Origin: an uncultured Croceitalea sp.
Lineage (GTDB): Bacteria > Bacteroidota > Bacteroidia > Flavobacteriales > Flavobacteriaceae
Direction of reading: 5' to 3'
Assembly (NCBI GenBank): GCA_947495075.1
Contig: CANLXH010000001.1
Coordinates: forward strand, 1,178,001 to 1,242,000
DNA: 64,000 bases
A program made the translations under genes and the position numbers. Below, in pieces: positions 1 to 9,004 of the stretch. Position 1 is the stretch's first letter. The number at the start of each line of letters is the position of its first letter. The notes beneath the pieces were generated by a model. The model was not told the origin of the DNA. It saw only the letters and a program-made list of their open reading frames with translations, and ran no database searches.

Positions 1-515
1 CAACCTACATATCTACTTTCGGAAAGAAAAATACCAGTATTTAAAGCATCCGATTTTCCTCCATTTTCTTTATCAATAACAGTAAGTTTTGCAAAAGATA
101 ACTGTGAAGATTTATAAACTCCTCTTATAGGTTTAGCTTGCCATTTAGGGTCAATTTCTTTTTCAACTTTAACTAAATCATAGGCATCAATCATCTTTTG
201 AAGCGTGTCATCTTTGCTTCCATCATTAACTACCATAACTACATAGTTAACATACTTAAGCGATAAAAGAGATCTTATATTTTCAACAATGGTAAGGCTT
301 TCATTAAAGGCTGGCGCAATAATTGTAATACTTGGCGCTATTGGAGAAGCCATAACTTTAGACAAATCACCAAAGCTGTTCTTATTTTTATAATGCAAGG
401 AACTTCTCGTAGAAAAATAGCCCATAAAAACAAACAGACAGAATAGCATTGAGCTGAACAGTAAGAATACAAGATCTATGTACTCTAGTATGATGTCGAA
501 TAAACTAGTGCTCAT
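1..515 (-). CDS. Family 2 glycosyltransferase, membrane-anchored (N-terminal part only)
   Basis: The reading frame starts with ATG at 515 and runs off the left edge, giving about 171 residues. An N-terminal hydrophobic segment (about residues 9-33) is followed by a GT-A type nucleotide-sugar fold. Visible motifs are IIAPAFNES, VVNDGSKDDT (the DxSxDxT region of GT2 enzymes) and KENGGKSDALN, the motif common in processive polysaccharide synthases of the PgaC/IcaA/hyaluronan type. The start overlaps the 3' end of the HEAT-repeat gene by 11 bases, so the two are probably translated together. I infer a role in making or exporting an extracellular polysaccharide. The acceptor and sugar cannot be read, and the catalytic C-terminal half lies outside the window. 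Confidence 0.85.
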   Translation of the reverse strand, partial: MSTSLFDIILEYIDLVFLLFSSMLFCLFVFMGYFSTRSSLHYKNKNSFGDLSKVMASPIAPSITIIAPAFNESLTIVENIRSLLSLKYVNYVVMVVNDGSKDDTLQKMIDAYDLVKVEKEIDPKWQAKPIRGVYKSSQLSFAKLTVIDKENGGKSDALNTGIFLSESRYVG

Positions 516-2733
516 GACTTTCCCTACTTTTTAAGTTTAAAAAGAATTCTTCTGAAAGTTCAAAATCAAAATCGTCATCTTCCTTTGTTTTGGAAGCACT
601 AATGCCAAACTCATCCTCTAAAAAACATAATTCTAAAGGAAGCTTGTTATTCTCATCTATTGTATTATTATTTTCTAATGGTAAATGAATTTCTTTTTCA
701 GTACTATATTCAATGAGTTTCTCCTCTTCAACTTGCGCTATGAGTTGTTCTTCAAGTATTAATTCATCGTCAGCACCAATTGCATCAGAATCTGTTAGTT
801 TATACTCAATAGAAGAGCTAGTTATTCTGCTCTTTAATTCTATAATAGCCTTTTCAGTAGACTTAGTAATTTTTGGTTCCGTAGTATCCAATAATGTATT
901 TAGAAATATTAATTCTTTTTCATCACCTAGTAAGCCCATTTGTTGTATAAGAATTAGCTTAGAATCTAAATCTGATGCCTTTTGGTAAAGTGGATAGAAA
1001 ATACTTTCTATTTCCTTGCCTATTATTGCTGTATCTTGGAGTTCTGTAATTACTTCTTCTTTTTCATTGCTAATTAATACTACTTGCTCATCTTCAACTA
1101 TCTCTTGCTTTTCTGCCCCAATTATAGCCTTAACAGGGAATCGTGTTTTAAGCAATTGTAGTTTTTTAAATGCTTTAAAGCGTAATTCGGACTCATCTTC
1201 ATGCTCCATAATCATTTCCAGCAATCCAATTTGTTTTGAATCTATAAAGTCATCAATCGCATCTATATAGGTATCTTTTTCCTCAAAGCTCATACTAACG
1301 TATTCATTTTGAACTTCTTCTTCATTTGAATTTTTTAATAGAACATTATCGTTTTCAGATGATAACAAACCAAGTTCATCTTTAAGGCTGTCATCTGTTT
1401 CTTGGTCCATTTCACTAAACTCAAAACTTACCTGATTTAACTCCGTTTCTGGCTCTACAACTTCTTCATTTTTAGTTTCTACAACTTCAACCTCCTCTGG
1501 TGCTTCATTATCTATTTCAAAAATGTCTGTTTCATCCGTAGTCTCTATTTCTATAAAATCTTCAGATATTGAAACTGTTGTATTTTCATCTGAATGAATG
1601 ATTGCTGGTTTAACTTCTTCAATAGGAAGTTCTAGCTCTAAATCTGACGAAGCATCAACTGTAGTTATGTCTTTAGTAGGCAACATGCTGCCAGGGGAAA
1701 TACTATTAATAGCACTTCTAGCTTTGCTGCTTATCAAAAAGTTGTTTTCTTTTAGTGATACTCCATTTAAAAATGGAATGTCTGACTTATCACCAAAAAC
1801 AGCGATAGCACCAAGAATCTGTATTTTTACTTCATCATTACATTCTAAGAAAATTGACCTTAGAATCGGCTTTGCCTCCGTAAAATGGAAGTCTTTTATA
1901 CATTGAATAGCTGCCAATTTTATTTGATTGTTTTTATGTTTAACCAGTTCTATTATTGATGCTGCAGCATCATTCTGGTTGTAGTGCTTTATAAGCCTTA
2001 AGGCAAACAAAACCACATCTTTATTTTCTGAGATAAGCCAAGATTTAAACCTAGGTGGTGTATAATCCTTAAGACCTCCTAGAGCTTCTATCATCTTAAG
2101 TTGTTGCCATTCACTAATAGCATAACTAGTAGAGTCTAAAATATACTCAATACCTTCATTACGTAATTTAATAGTTGCAATCTCTGCTTGCTTACGTATT
2201 GTACTTCGTTTATCATTAATAAACTTGATGATTAATTGGTATGATTCCCTCACCTGCATTTGTGTAAGCTCAAGAATACCTTGCGAGACAAGTTCCCATC
2301 TCCAACTTTTAAGTTTTGCGAAAGAATCTTGATCTAAACCAAGTTCTTTATACAATTTAAAAAGCCTTTCTTCTGTAGTTCCAGAAACATCTTTTTGAAG
2401 ATCAAACAATATCTCTGCTAAAATTTTTCTGAAAGAACTGTCTCTAAGATATTCTCTTATCTCAATTTTTAGATTCACATATTCTTTTTGCTCATCCTTT
2501 GAATCTTGAGGGGAATGAAATAAAAAATTACTGATAATAGGAGCCAATTCTGATCTTTTACTTGCTTTTTCTACTGCGTTGACAGAGATTTTATTTTTGA
2601 AGAAAAAGATAAAAACCAGATATAATAAACCCAATCCTAAAAAGAATAAAGTCGTAAACCACAAAAAGTCATTATCGACATTTGAGGAATTAACCAATGG
2701 TAAAAGATTATATTTTACTGCTTTTAAATTCAA
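505..2733 (-). CDS. Membrane-anchored HEAT-repeat protein
   Basis: 742 residues beginning with TTG; the sequence TTGA gives a 4-base overlap with the stop of the upstream receiver gene, and no Met codon lies near the N-terminus. A single transmembrane helix spans about residues 23-45. Alpha-helical HEAT-like repeats follow (about 155-345), then a long acidic, low-complexity linker (about 355-540) rich in Glu, Asp, Ser and Thr. A second block of HEAT-like helices (about 540-650) is followed by an acidic tail. There is no catalytic motif. Repeats of this kind usually serve as protein-binding scaffolds. The position between a receiver and a glycosyltransferase suggests that it links signalling to polysaccharide synthesis; that is inference. 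Topology (C-terminal part in the cytoplasm) is likely but unproven. Confidence 0.75.
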   Translation of the reverse strand: MNLKAVKYNLLPLVNSSNVDNDFLWFTTLFFLGLGLLYLVFIFFFKNKISVNAVEKASKRSELAPIISNFLFHSPQDSKDEQKEYVNLKIEIREYLRDSSFRKILAEILFDLQKDVSGTTEERLFKLYKELGLDQDSFAKLKSWRWELVSQGILELTQMQVRESYQLIIKFINDKRSTIRKQAEIATIKLRNEGIEYILDSTSYAISEWQQLKMIEALGGLKDYTPPRFKSWLISENKDVVLFALRLIKHYNQNDAAASIIELVKHKNNQIKLAAIQCIKDFHFTEAKPILRSIFLECNDEVKIQILGAIAVFGDKSDIPFLNGVSLKENNFLISSKARSAINSISPGSMLPTKDITTVDASSDLELELPIEEVKPAIIHSDENTTVSISEDFIEIETTDETDIFEIDNEAPEEVEVVETKNEEVVEPETELNQVSFEFSEMDQETDDSLKDELGLLSSENDNVLLKNSNEEEVQNEYVSMSFEEKDTYIDAIDDFIDSKQIGLLEMIMEHEDESELRFKAFKKLQLLKTRFPVKAIIGAEKQEIVEDEQVVLISNEKEEVITELQDTAIIGKEIESIFYPLYQKASDLDSKLILIQQMGLLGDEKELIFLNTLLDTTEPKITKSTEKAIIELKSRITSSSIEYKLTDSDAIGADDELILEEQLIAQVEEEKLIEYSTEKEIHLPLENNNTIDENNKLPLELCFLEDEFGISASKTKEDDDFDFELSEEFFLNLKSRESHEH

Positions 2734-3104
2734 CTAATTCTACTAATTTCTCTAGAGACCCTTACTAAAAGTTCAGATGGGCTAACTGGTTTAGAAATAA
2801 AATCATTAGCACCCATTTTAAAAGCGCTTAACACATTTTCTTCGTTAGAAGCAGAGGATATCAAGATAATTGGGACAGTTGATTTTAAATTATTACGGAT
2901 ATAATCGACTAATTCTATTCCGGAAAAATAAGGCATCATAATGTCGCTCACTATAATATCTGGTAAAGTACCATCTAGCCAATTTTTTACTTCTTTTCCA
3001 TCATTTTTTAATACTACATCATATCCTTCTTTTTCAAGGCGATAATTTAATAATGATGCAAGCAAGTCGTCATCTTCTGCAAGCAGGATTTGTTTTTTCT
3101 TCAA
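2730..3104 (-). CDS. Single-domain response regulator (CheY-like receiver)
   Basis: A 124-residue protein that is a receiver domain and nothing else. The acidic pocket is EDDD at residues 10-13, the phospho-acceptor is Asp54 in VSDIMMP, the conserved Ser/Thr position lies in LISSAS, and Lys105 is in FISKP. There is no DNA-binding or enzymatic output domain, so it must act by protein contact. It sits 23 bases downstream of a hybrid kinase with a C-terminal HPt domain, the natural phospho-donor, and overlaps the HEAT-repeat gene by 4 bases. I infer a phosphorelay kinase -> receiver -> HEAT protein/glycosyltransferase. Confidence 0.9.
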   Translation of the reverse strand: MKKKQILLAEDDDLLASLLNYRLEKEGYDVVLKNDGKEVKNWLDGTLPDIIVSDIMMPYFSGIELVDYIRNNLKSTVPIILISSASNEENVLSAFKMGANDFISKPVSPSELLVRVSREISRIS

Positions 3105-3127
3105 TGGGACCGGGGGATTAATTATTA

Positions 3128-4885
3128 TTACAATGTCTTTATACGTTGTATCTCTAATTCAATTTTAGGTGCAATATTTTCATATTCTTTTAAGAACTCT
3201 TCGTATAAGAAGCTTAAATGTTTTGTATCCTTGTTGGACTTGCAAACCAGACTCATTTGCTCACAGATTTCAATTAAGCTATTTAATTTAAACATACGCA
3301 ACCCGCTTTTAATCTTATGTGCGGTAAATGCAATGCCTTCAAAATCATTATTTAATAAGTGTACTTTAGTTTTTCCAATGAATTCTAGAATATTCTTGTT
3401 GAATAACTGTGCTAACTCTTCCAATAACTCAATTTTACCCATACAGTCTTCTAACACTTGATCTAAATTGAGTTCTGTTGTTACAGCGTTTGTTTTACTG
3501 ATAGCTGGCATGATTTCAATTTTGGCTTCTTGTCCCATCATCTTTCTGTTTTTACTGTTAATAATTTTCTTGAGTAGTTCGTTTGGTTTAAATGGTTTTA
3601 AAATGAAATCATTAATACCTAAAGCATTGAATTGTTCTTTATCTGACTTACTAAAATCGGCCGATAACGCTATTATTTCAGTGTTTTTTATTTTAGGATT
3701 AGAGCTGTTCCTTATTTTCTTAGTAATTTCAAATCCTGTCATTTCAGGCATTCTTAAATCCATTAGAACAACATCAATTTTATGATTATTTAAAAGCTTA
3801 AGACCGTAAATGCCATTGTCAGTGACTATTGTTTTACAACCCCAATTTTTTAAGCGACTTGTAATTAGTTTTTGGTTAAGCTCGTTATCTTCAAAAATCA
3901 AAACTGTCATTCCAGCTAATTCATTGGAATGAGCCATAGTATTAACTTCCTTTTCTTCTTCTATTTTACTATTATTTTTTGAAGTCTTTAGGTAAGGTAT
4001 CTCTAGTCTAAAAGTTGTTCCTATTCCCAATGCACTGGAGACCGAAATTTTACCTTTCAATTGATCTATTATTTCTTTCACAATAGTAAGACCAAGTCCA
4101 GTACCTCCGTATTTGGCATGGGTGTCAAATTCTGCCTGTTGATAAGAGCCAAAAATTTTCTCAAGTTTATCTCCCGCGATACCAATACCAGTATCACTTA
4201 TTTTAAAACCTAATCTAAGTTCATTTGCTGTAATAGATTTTAATTTTGCAGTAAGGGTTATCTCTCCTTTTTCTACGAACTTAATAGCATTACCTAATAG
4301 ATTTAATAATACCTGTGAAAGTTTAGAAGGATCGCCGATAATGTATTCTGGAATGTTTTTATCCGCTATGAGATTAAATTTTATGTTTTTATCAACTATC
4401 AATGTTTCACTTAAATAACTTAATTCTTCTAATAAGTTTTTTAAATTAAACTCAACAAATTCAAACCGTTCTTTACCAGCTGAAAGTTTTGAAAACTCTA
4501 ATAATTCATTAATTATGTTCATTAAATTATTAGAAGAAGTGCCCAAAGCATTTACTAATTCTTGCTGTTTTTTAGTAAGCTTAGTTTCTTGCAAGAGGTC
4601 TATAAAACCTACTATTCCATTAAGTGGGGTTCTTATTTCATGACTAACATTTGCAATTAAAGAGCTTTCTGTTGTAGTAGAATTTTTTCTTACTTCATTT
4701 GTAGAACTCACAATAATTGTCTCCGTGTCTCTTTCTCCAAAAACTTTTTCCTCTAGCCCATTTTTAAAAGATTCAAAACTCTTTTTTAGATTGGAAGCTT
4801 CTAAGACACTTAATTCTTCAAAAGAAAATTGATTGAGACCATCTTCAATTTTAGAAAGTTGTGTTAGTAATTCTTTTGTATTCAA
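3128..4885 (-). CDS. Hybrid histidine kinase without sensor domain (HisKA-HATPase-REC-HPt)
   Basis: 585 residues, no transmembrane segment and no recognisable sensor domain; the first 70 residues are short helices. The dimerisation domain holds the phospho-accepting His82 in NVSHEIRTP. The ATPase domain shows an N box (LLNLLGNAIKF), a DTGIGI box and a GGTGLGL box. A receiver follows (about 325-440, IFEDN and VLMDLRMPEM), then a C-terminal HPt domain (about 470-575) with AHKIKSG. It is thus a complete four-step phosphorelay in one soluble protein, and the downstream receiver at 2730-3104 is the likely final acceptor. The input is unknown; it may sense through a partner protein. Confidence 0.9.
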   Translation of the reverse strand: MNTKELLTQLSKIEDGLNQFSFEELSVLEASNLKKSFESFKNGLEEKVFGERDTETIIVSSTNEVRKNSTTTESSLIANVSHEIRTPLNGIVGFIDLLQETKLTKKQQELVNALGTSSNNLMNIINELLEFSKLSAGKERFEFVEFNLKNLLEELSYLSETLIVDKNIKFNLIADKNIPEYIIGDPSKLSQVLLNLLGNAIKFVEKGEITLTAKLKSITANELRLGFKISDTGIGIAGDKLEKIFGSYQQAEFDTHAKYGGTGLGLTIVKEIIDQLKGKISVSSALGIGTTFRLEIPYLKTSKNNSKIEEEKEVNTMAHSNELAGMTVLIFEDNELNQKLITSRLKNWGCKTIVTDNGIYGLKLLNNHKIDVVLMDLRMPEMTGFEITKKIRNSSNPKIKNTEIIALSADFSKSDKEQFNALGINDFILKPFKPNELLKKIINSKNRKMMGQEAKIEIMPAISKTNAVTTELNLDQVLEDCMGKIELLEELAQLFNKNILEFIGKTKVHLLNNDFEGIAFTAHKIKSGLRMFKLNSLIEICEQMSLVCKSNKDTKHLSFLYEEFLKEYENIAPKIELEIQRIKTL

Positions 4886-5050
4886 AGTAATTATTTTAGT
4901 CTGTTATGGTTCTGATTTCCAAAAAAGGATAACAATCTGGTTTTTATAATTTTAAAGCTCCCTATTTCACCTAGCGTTCACAATTAATTGTTACCTACAT
5001 TCGATATTCTGTTGTCAAAACGCTTTATTTGTAGGTGTAAATTTTTTGAA

Positions 5051-6340
5051 ATGAAAAAACTTGGAATTTTATTAGCAGTACTCTTAGTGTTTGCTTGTGC
5101 TAACGAGAGAAAAAACAAAGAAGAAACTATAGAAGACAAAGCAAAAAGAATCCATAAAAAAGTAATTACTATTGATACTCATGACGACATCAATGTCAAG
5201 AATTTTACGGATTCAATAAACTACACACAACGACTTGAAAATCAAGTTAATTTACCTAAGATGAAAGAAGGTGAGTTAGATGTTGCTTGGTTTATTGTTT
5301 ACACGGGTCAAGATTCTTTAAACAATACTGGTTACGCGAAAGCTGAAGCTAATGCTATGTCCAAATTTGCTGCTATAAAAAGGCTTTGTGAAGATTATGC
5401 GCCAGATGAAATTGAATTAGCTTTAAATTCTGAGGATGTGCGCCGTATACATGCCAGTGGCAAAAAGGTAGCTATGATAGGTGTTGAGAACGCTTACCCT
5501 ATTGGAGAAGACTTATCAAAATTTGAGGATTACCATAAACGAGGTGCACGATACATTTCATTATCTCATAATGGTCATAGTCAATTTTGCGATTCTAACA
5601 CAGGAGAGAATGATGATATTTGGCTATATAATGGTTTAAGTAAATTAGGTCAAAATGCTGTAAAAGAAATGAATAGACATGGAATTATGATAGATGTTTC
5701 GCATCCTTCTAAAGAGTCTATGAAGCAAATGGTGACACTTTCTAAAGCTCCGATTATTGCATCACATTCGTCTGCCAGAGCTTTATGTGGACATAGTAGA
5801 AATCTTGATGATGAACAACTACTTTTAATGAAAGAAAATGGTGGTGTTATCCAAACGGTTGCCTTTAGTTCTTATTTAAACACAGAAAAACATGAGGCAA
5901 GAGCAGCATATATGAAAGTTGTTTACCAAGAAGTTGCAGATTCTTTAAATATAAATTGGTATGACAGATCTCAGTTTGCATCACTTTCAGATAAACAAAA
6001 AGATGAGTTCATGGAAAATTACCCCAAAGTCATGAATATTGGAAAAGAATTAGTAAAAAGTAAGACTGATGCTCCCTCTCCAGTAAATGTTGCAGATTTT
6101 GCAGACCATATTGATTACATGGTTGAATTAATTGGCATAGACCATGTTGGGATTAGCTCAGATTTTGATGGTGGTGGAGGAATTGATGGATGGTCTGACG
6201 CTTCAGAGACATTAAATGTAACCACAGAACTTGTGAAAAGAGGCTATTCTGAAGAAGAAATAGAAAAACTTTGGGGCGGTAATTTACTGCGTGTTCTAGA
6301 CGAAGTACAAGCTGTAGCGAAGGAAATACAAGGGAGCTAG
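5051..6340 (+). CDS. Membrane dipeptidase (peptidase M19), lipoprotein
   Basis: A zinc dipeptidase of the renal dipeptidase family, expected to cleave dipeptides outside the cytoplasm. I start it at ATG 5051 because this gives a lipoprotein signal peptide (MKKLG..., lipobox VFAC, Cys at residue 16). An in-frame TTG at 4988 would bury that signal. Of the family's metal-binding positions I see the HxD-like DTHDD, the Glu in GVENAYP, His in DVSHPS and ASHSSAR, and Asp in GISSDFDGG. Length (429 residues) fits the family. The gene ends in a 4-base convergent overlap with the thioesterase gene. Substrate range cannot be predicted. Confidence 0.9.
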   Translation: MKKLGILLAVLLVFACANERKNKEETIEDKAKRIHKKVITIDTHDDINVKNFTDSINYTQRLENQVNLPKMKEGELDVAWFIVYTGQDSLNNTGYAKAEANAMSKFAAIKRLCEDYAPDEIELALNSEDVRRIHASGKKVAMIGVENAYPIGEDLSKFEDYHKRGARYISLSHNGHSQFCDSNTGENDDIWLYNGLSKLGQNAVKEMNRHGIMIDVSHPSKESMKQMVTLSKAPIIASHSSARALCGHSRNLDDEQLLLMKENGGVIQTVAFSSYLNTEKHEARAAYMKVVYQEVADSLNINWYDRSQFASLSDKQKDEFMENYPKVMNIGKELVKSKTDAPSPVNVADFADHIDYMVELIGIDHVGISSDFDGGGGIDGWSDASETLNVTTELVKRGYSEEEIEKLWGGNLLRVLDEVQAVAKEIQGS

Positions 6341-6735
6341 TCTTCCTTTTGCGCTAGTCTATCTTTAACAAACTCTATTTTAGTTTTGCCATGAGGCTTG
6401 GGTTTTCCATTATTATCTAGGTTAACCATTATAATGTTATCTACAGTAACAATAGTTTCTTGCGTCATTTTATTACGAACCTCACAATTTAGAATTAAGG
6501 AGCTTTTTCCGAATTTTATTGCCTCTAAGCCTATTTCAATGATATCCCCTTTTACCGCAGAGCTCATAAAGTTAATTTCTGATATGTATTTGGTAACGAC
6601 TTTTTTGTTTTCTAACTGTATGATACTATACAGAGCTGCTTCTTCATCTATCCAAGCCAATAACTTACCCCCAAATAAGGTACCATTAGCATTTAGGTCT
6701 TCTGGTTTTACCCATTTTCGTGTATGAAATCTCAT
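6337..6735 (-). CDS. Acyl-CoA thioesterase, hotdog fold (YciA/BFIT-like)
   Basis: 132 residues, the usual size of a single hotdog domain. The N-terminal signature (NANGTLFGGKLLAWIDEEAA) matches the N...G...W.D pattern of cytoplasmic acyl-CoA thioesterases. In this family the Asn and Asp take part in hydrolysis, and the helix containing WIDEEAA is the hot-dog 'sausage'. It would hydrolyse acyl-CoA to free acid and CoA; chain length is not predictable. A TAATTTTG element at 6757-6764 (minus strand) lies about 20 bases upstream of the start and may be the -7 box. Confidence 0.85.
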   Translation of the reverse strand: MRFHTRKWVKPEDLNANGTLFGGKLLAWIDEEAALYSIIQLENKKVVTKYISEINFMSSAVKGDIIEIGLEAIKFGKSSLILNCEVRNKMTQETIVTVDNIIMVNLDNNGKPKPHGKTKIEFVKDRLAQKED

Positions 6736-6779
6736 AATTTAATTCTTTCTTAATTACAAAATTAGATGAGAATAAATTA

Positions 6780-7676
6780 TTATAAGAGATTCATTTGATT
6801 CCCGCCTAAAGTTTTAGGAATAATCAAATTTACATCCATATTTTTATTCAAATTATCAATAAAGTATGCCGATAAAAGCGGAGACTCCAGTTCCATATTT
6901 TGATGTACAAAAAAATGAATGTTTTTTAAGCCCATCAGCTTCCATTCTTCTAGTCTAGAGACCCAATCTATCATTCGCGAGTAATCACTTTCATGATTTG
7001 CACCTACATAGCGTATAAAGGCTTCATTAGTGGTTAAGCGCATATGCATGATATCTCTTCTACCAGCCGTATCTACCAACACATTTGTAATATTATTTTC
7101 CTCTAGTAGATGAAAAAGCTCATTGGCAACTTTTTCATCATTAAACCAATCTGTATGCCTAAACTCCATGGCTAATGGAAATTCTTTTGGCCAATATTCT
7201 ACGAAGCGCACTACCCTATCCCAATTCTTTGGACCAAAGTTATTATGCATTTGTAAAAAGACAGTTCCAAGCTTTTCTTTGAGTAAAGAAGTTACTTCTA
7301 GATACCTATCTGTAATCTCATATACCTTATCATTCATTCTTCTTAAATGACTAACCTCATTTGTCATTTTTGGAAAGAACTTAAAGTTTGCAGGCGTTTT
7401 ATCATACCATTTTTGGTAAGTCTCTGGAGGAAAAATACGGTAGAATGTAGCATTTAATTCTATTGAATTAAACTGTGTAGAATAATACGTTAATTCATCT
7501 TTTGTGCCGCGAGGATAAAAATTCTTTAAATCCTGTCTGTTCCATTTAGCGCAACCAACAAAAATATTTAAAGTGTCTTCGTTACTGCTCTTTCTAAGTA
7601 AAACCTCTGTATCTGGATGATTGTTTGGTATTGTGAAATCTATTAATTCTGGTTGGTCTACTTTCCCGAATTTCAT
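6780..7676 (-). CDS. DUF72 family protein (YecE-like TIM barrel)
   Basis: 298 residues. The family signature is clear: FVGCAKWNR near the start, YPRGTKDELTYYSTQFNSIELNATFYRIP-like, FKFFPKMTNEVSH, LQMHNNFGP, AMEFRHTDWF and a C-terminal FFVHQNMELESPLLS. DUF72 proteins form TIM barrels related to xylose isomerase-like folds; the biochemical role is not settled. It lies 44 bases upstream of the thioesterase gene on the same strand, with no terminator between them. Confidence 0.88.
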   Translation of the reverse strand: MKFGKVDQPELIDFTIPNNHPDTEVLLRKSSNEDTLNIFVGCAKWNRQDLKNFYPRGTKDELTYYSTQFNSIELNATFYRIFPPETYQKWYDKTPANFKFFPKMTNEVSHLRRMNDKVYEITDRYLEVTSLLKEKLGTVFLQMHNNFGPKNWDRVVRFVEYWPKEFPLAMEFRHTDWFNDEKVANELFHLLEENNITNVLVDTAGRRDIMHMRLTTNEAFIRYVGANHESDYSRMIDWVSRLEEWKLMGLKNIHFFVHQNMELESPLLSAYFIDNLNKNMDVNLIIPKTLGGNQMNLL

Positions 7677-7753
7677 TTTTGTTCTAAAGTTTATTTCTAA
7701 TTAAATATACAGTTTTCAACTCCACAAAACCATCTTTATAAGTGTTTATAAAA

Positions 7754-7805
7754 AAGTTAACAACTATAAAGGTTCTGATACTAGTATCGAGTTACATAAG
7801 TTAAC
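7754..7805. promoter_or_regulatory. Palindrome flanked by direct repeats upstream of the 136-residue gene
   Basis: A perfect 12-base palindrome, GATACTAGTATC, lies at 7777-7788. It is flanked by two copies of AAGTTAAC at 7754-7761 and 7798-7805, whose starts are 44 bases apart. The region is the short divergent gap between the DUF72 gene (minus) and the gene at 7824 (plus). The layout resembles a regulator binding region; no regulator is identified. I do not see an exact TAnnTTTG box here. Confidence 0.35.
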
Positions 7806-7823
7806 TTTATAAAAACTATCAAT

Positions 7824-8234
7824 ATGAGCGATAGGTCCAGTGATTTGCTGCGTATTAGACCAGAAATCAAAACTACACAAATACATGATGCTATGAGTGA
7901 CGGTGAGCGTTTTCAAAATGGAACCTTACGTCCTATATTCAAATTCCAAAATGAGTTACTTCTGGAAATGTTTAGAAATTATATCAGAAAACATAAGAAT
8001 ACATTTTACGAGTTGTCTTTAGAGAAAAGGCTCTTATATATAGAGAATGCTATTCAGAAAGATATTAAGTTTAGAAACTCTTTAAAGGGAATTATCATTG
8101 GTCAATTAACCGTAGAAGAATACAACAGCTATATTAAAGACTCTTCTGCACTTAATAAGCGTATGATGAACATGGTGGTGGAACGTTTAAAAAACCAAGT
8201 ACAACTATTTGAAAACTCTGTTCTAGCTTATTAG
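7824..8234 (+). CDS. Conserved flavobacterial protein of unknown function (136 aa)
   Basis: A 136-residue, charged, mostly helical cytoplasmic protein with no signal peptide or membrane segment. Landmarks are LLRIRPEI, NGTLRPIFKFQNELL, NYIRKHKNTFY, RLLYIENAIQKDIKFRN and SALNKRMMN. From memory, close relatives occur across Flavobacteriaceae and have sometimes been labelled 'glyoxalase', but I see no VOC-fold or metal-ligand pattern to support that name. The upstream gap contains an operator-like palindrome. Its 3' end overlaps the convergent DUF2461 gene by 12 bases. Confidence 0.7.
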   Translation: MSDRSSDLLRIRPEIKTTQIHDAMSDGERFQNGTLRPIFKFQNELLLEMFRNYIRKHKNTFYELSLEKRLLYIENAIQKDIKFRNSLKGIIIGQLTVEEYNSYIKDSSALNKRMMNMVVERLKNQVQLFENSVLAY

Positions 8235-8903
8235 TGATTCCCCATTCAAGTTTGTGGTTAGTACTGAGCTCATTAAATCAAAATAAGGTCTAATTGCTTT
8301 AAACGAGTCATCAACCTTTTTCAGAAAATCTTTGGAGAGCACTTCTTTATCAGTAAACTTTTTGGTAAATATAAATTGCTTGTGCCGTATTAAATCAATA
8401 TTAGGATGTTCTTTATCAAATCCTTTAGGAGCTGTCTTTACAGTTTCTCCTTCTAATTCTCCCCAAACAGATTTAAAAGCTTTATTATTAAATATGTCTC
8501 TTAGTTCTGATGCGTCAAGTTCTAATTCTTTTCTAATTCTAAAAAGGTCTTCTTTATTTGGATCAAAGAACCCTGTTGCCAAAAAAGTTTCTCCAGGTTT
8601 TATTCTTAAATAATAACCCCCTCTACGGTCTGCTCCCATTCTCGTGAAAGAACCAGCAAAATGAGTTTTATAAGGAGTTTTATCTTTTGAAAAACGAACA
8701 TCTCTGTAGATGCGAAATATTTTCATCTTTTCAATCTGGTCATGTTTATTTAGATTTTCCATAATAACACCATAAAAAGTTTTAATTGCTGACTGATGCT
8801 TTGTGAATATATCTTTATGTTCTATAAACCATTCGCGATTGTTATTCTTCGCTAACTTCTTTAAAAAGTCTAAACTCTCTTTCTTAATATTTTTTGTAGC
8901 CAT
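8223..8903 (-). CDS. DUF2461 family protein
   Basis: 226 residues. The sequence follows the DUF2461 (TIGR02453) pattern: LDFLKKLAKNNNREWF at the N-terminus, IFRIYRDVRFSKDKTPYKTHF, GGYYLRIKPGETFLATGFF and a C-terminal region with FD..HP....R. The family is widespread in Bacteroidota, actinobacteria and some eukaryotes, and its function is unknown. It stands alone, converging on the 136-residue gene with a 12-base overlap and divergent from cysE. Confidence 0.85.
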   Translation of the reverse strand: MATKNIKKESLDFLKKLAKNNNREWFIEHKDIFTKHQSAIKTFYGVIMENLNKHDQIEKMKIFRIYRDVRFSKDKTPYKTHFAGSFTRMGADRRGGYYLRIKPGETFLATGFFDPNKEDLFRIRKELELDASELRDIFNNKAFKSVWGELEGETVKTAPKGFDKEHPNIDLIRHKQFIFTKKFTDKEVLSKDFLKKVDDSFKAIRPYFDLMSSVLTTNLNGESLIS

Positions 8904-8970
8904 ACAACAAATAGGTAATAATTTATGCTAAAGTTAACCAATTCTATCCGCGTTGTTTTTCTAGAATAGC

Positions 8971-8978
8971 TAATTTTG
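8971..8978 (+). promoter_or_regulatory. Candidate -7 box for cysE-cysM
   Basis: TAATTTTG matches the Bacteroidota -7 consensus TAnnTTTG exactly and would start transcription near 8985, about 20 bases before the cysE ATG at 9005. A TTG at 8953-8955 is only 15 bases upstream, slightly short for the -33 element. The position also argues for ATG 9005 over the in-frame TTG at 8996. Confidence 0.35.
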
Positions 8979-9004
8979 ACGGCTTTAGCACTTAATTGAC
9001 TAAA

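Noticed and set aside
4988-5050. TTG start for the dipeptidase 63 bases upstream
   Set aside because: It would place 21 residues ahead of an obvious lipoprotein signal peptide starting at 5051.
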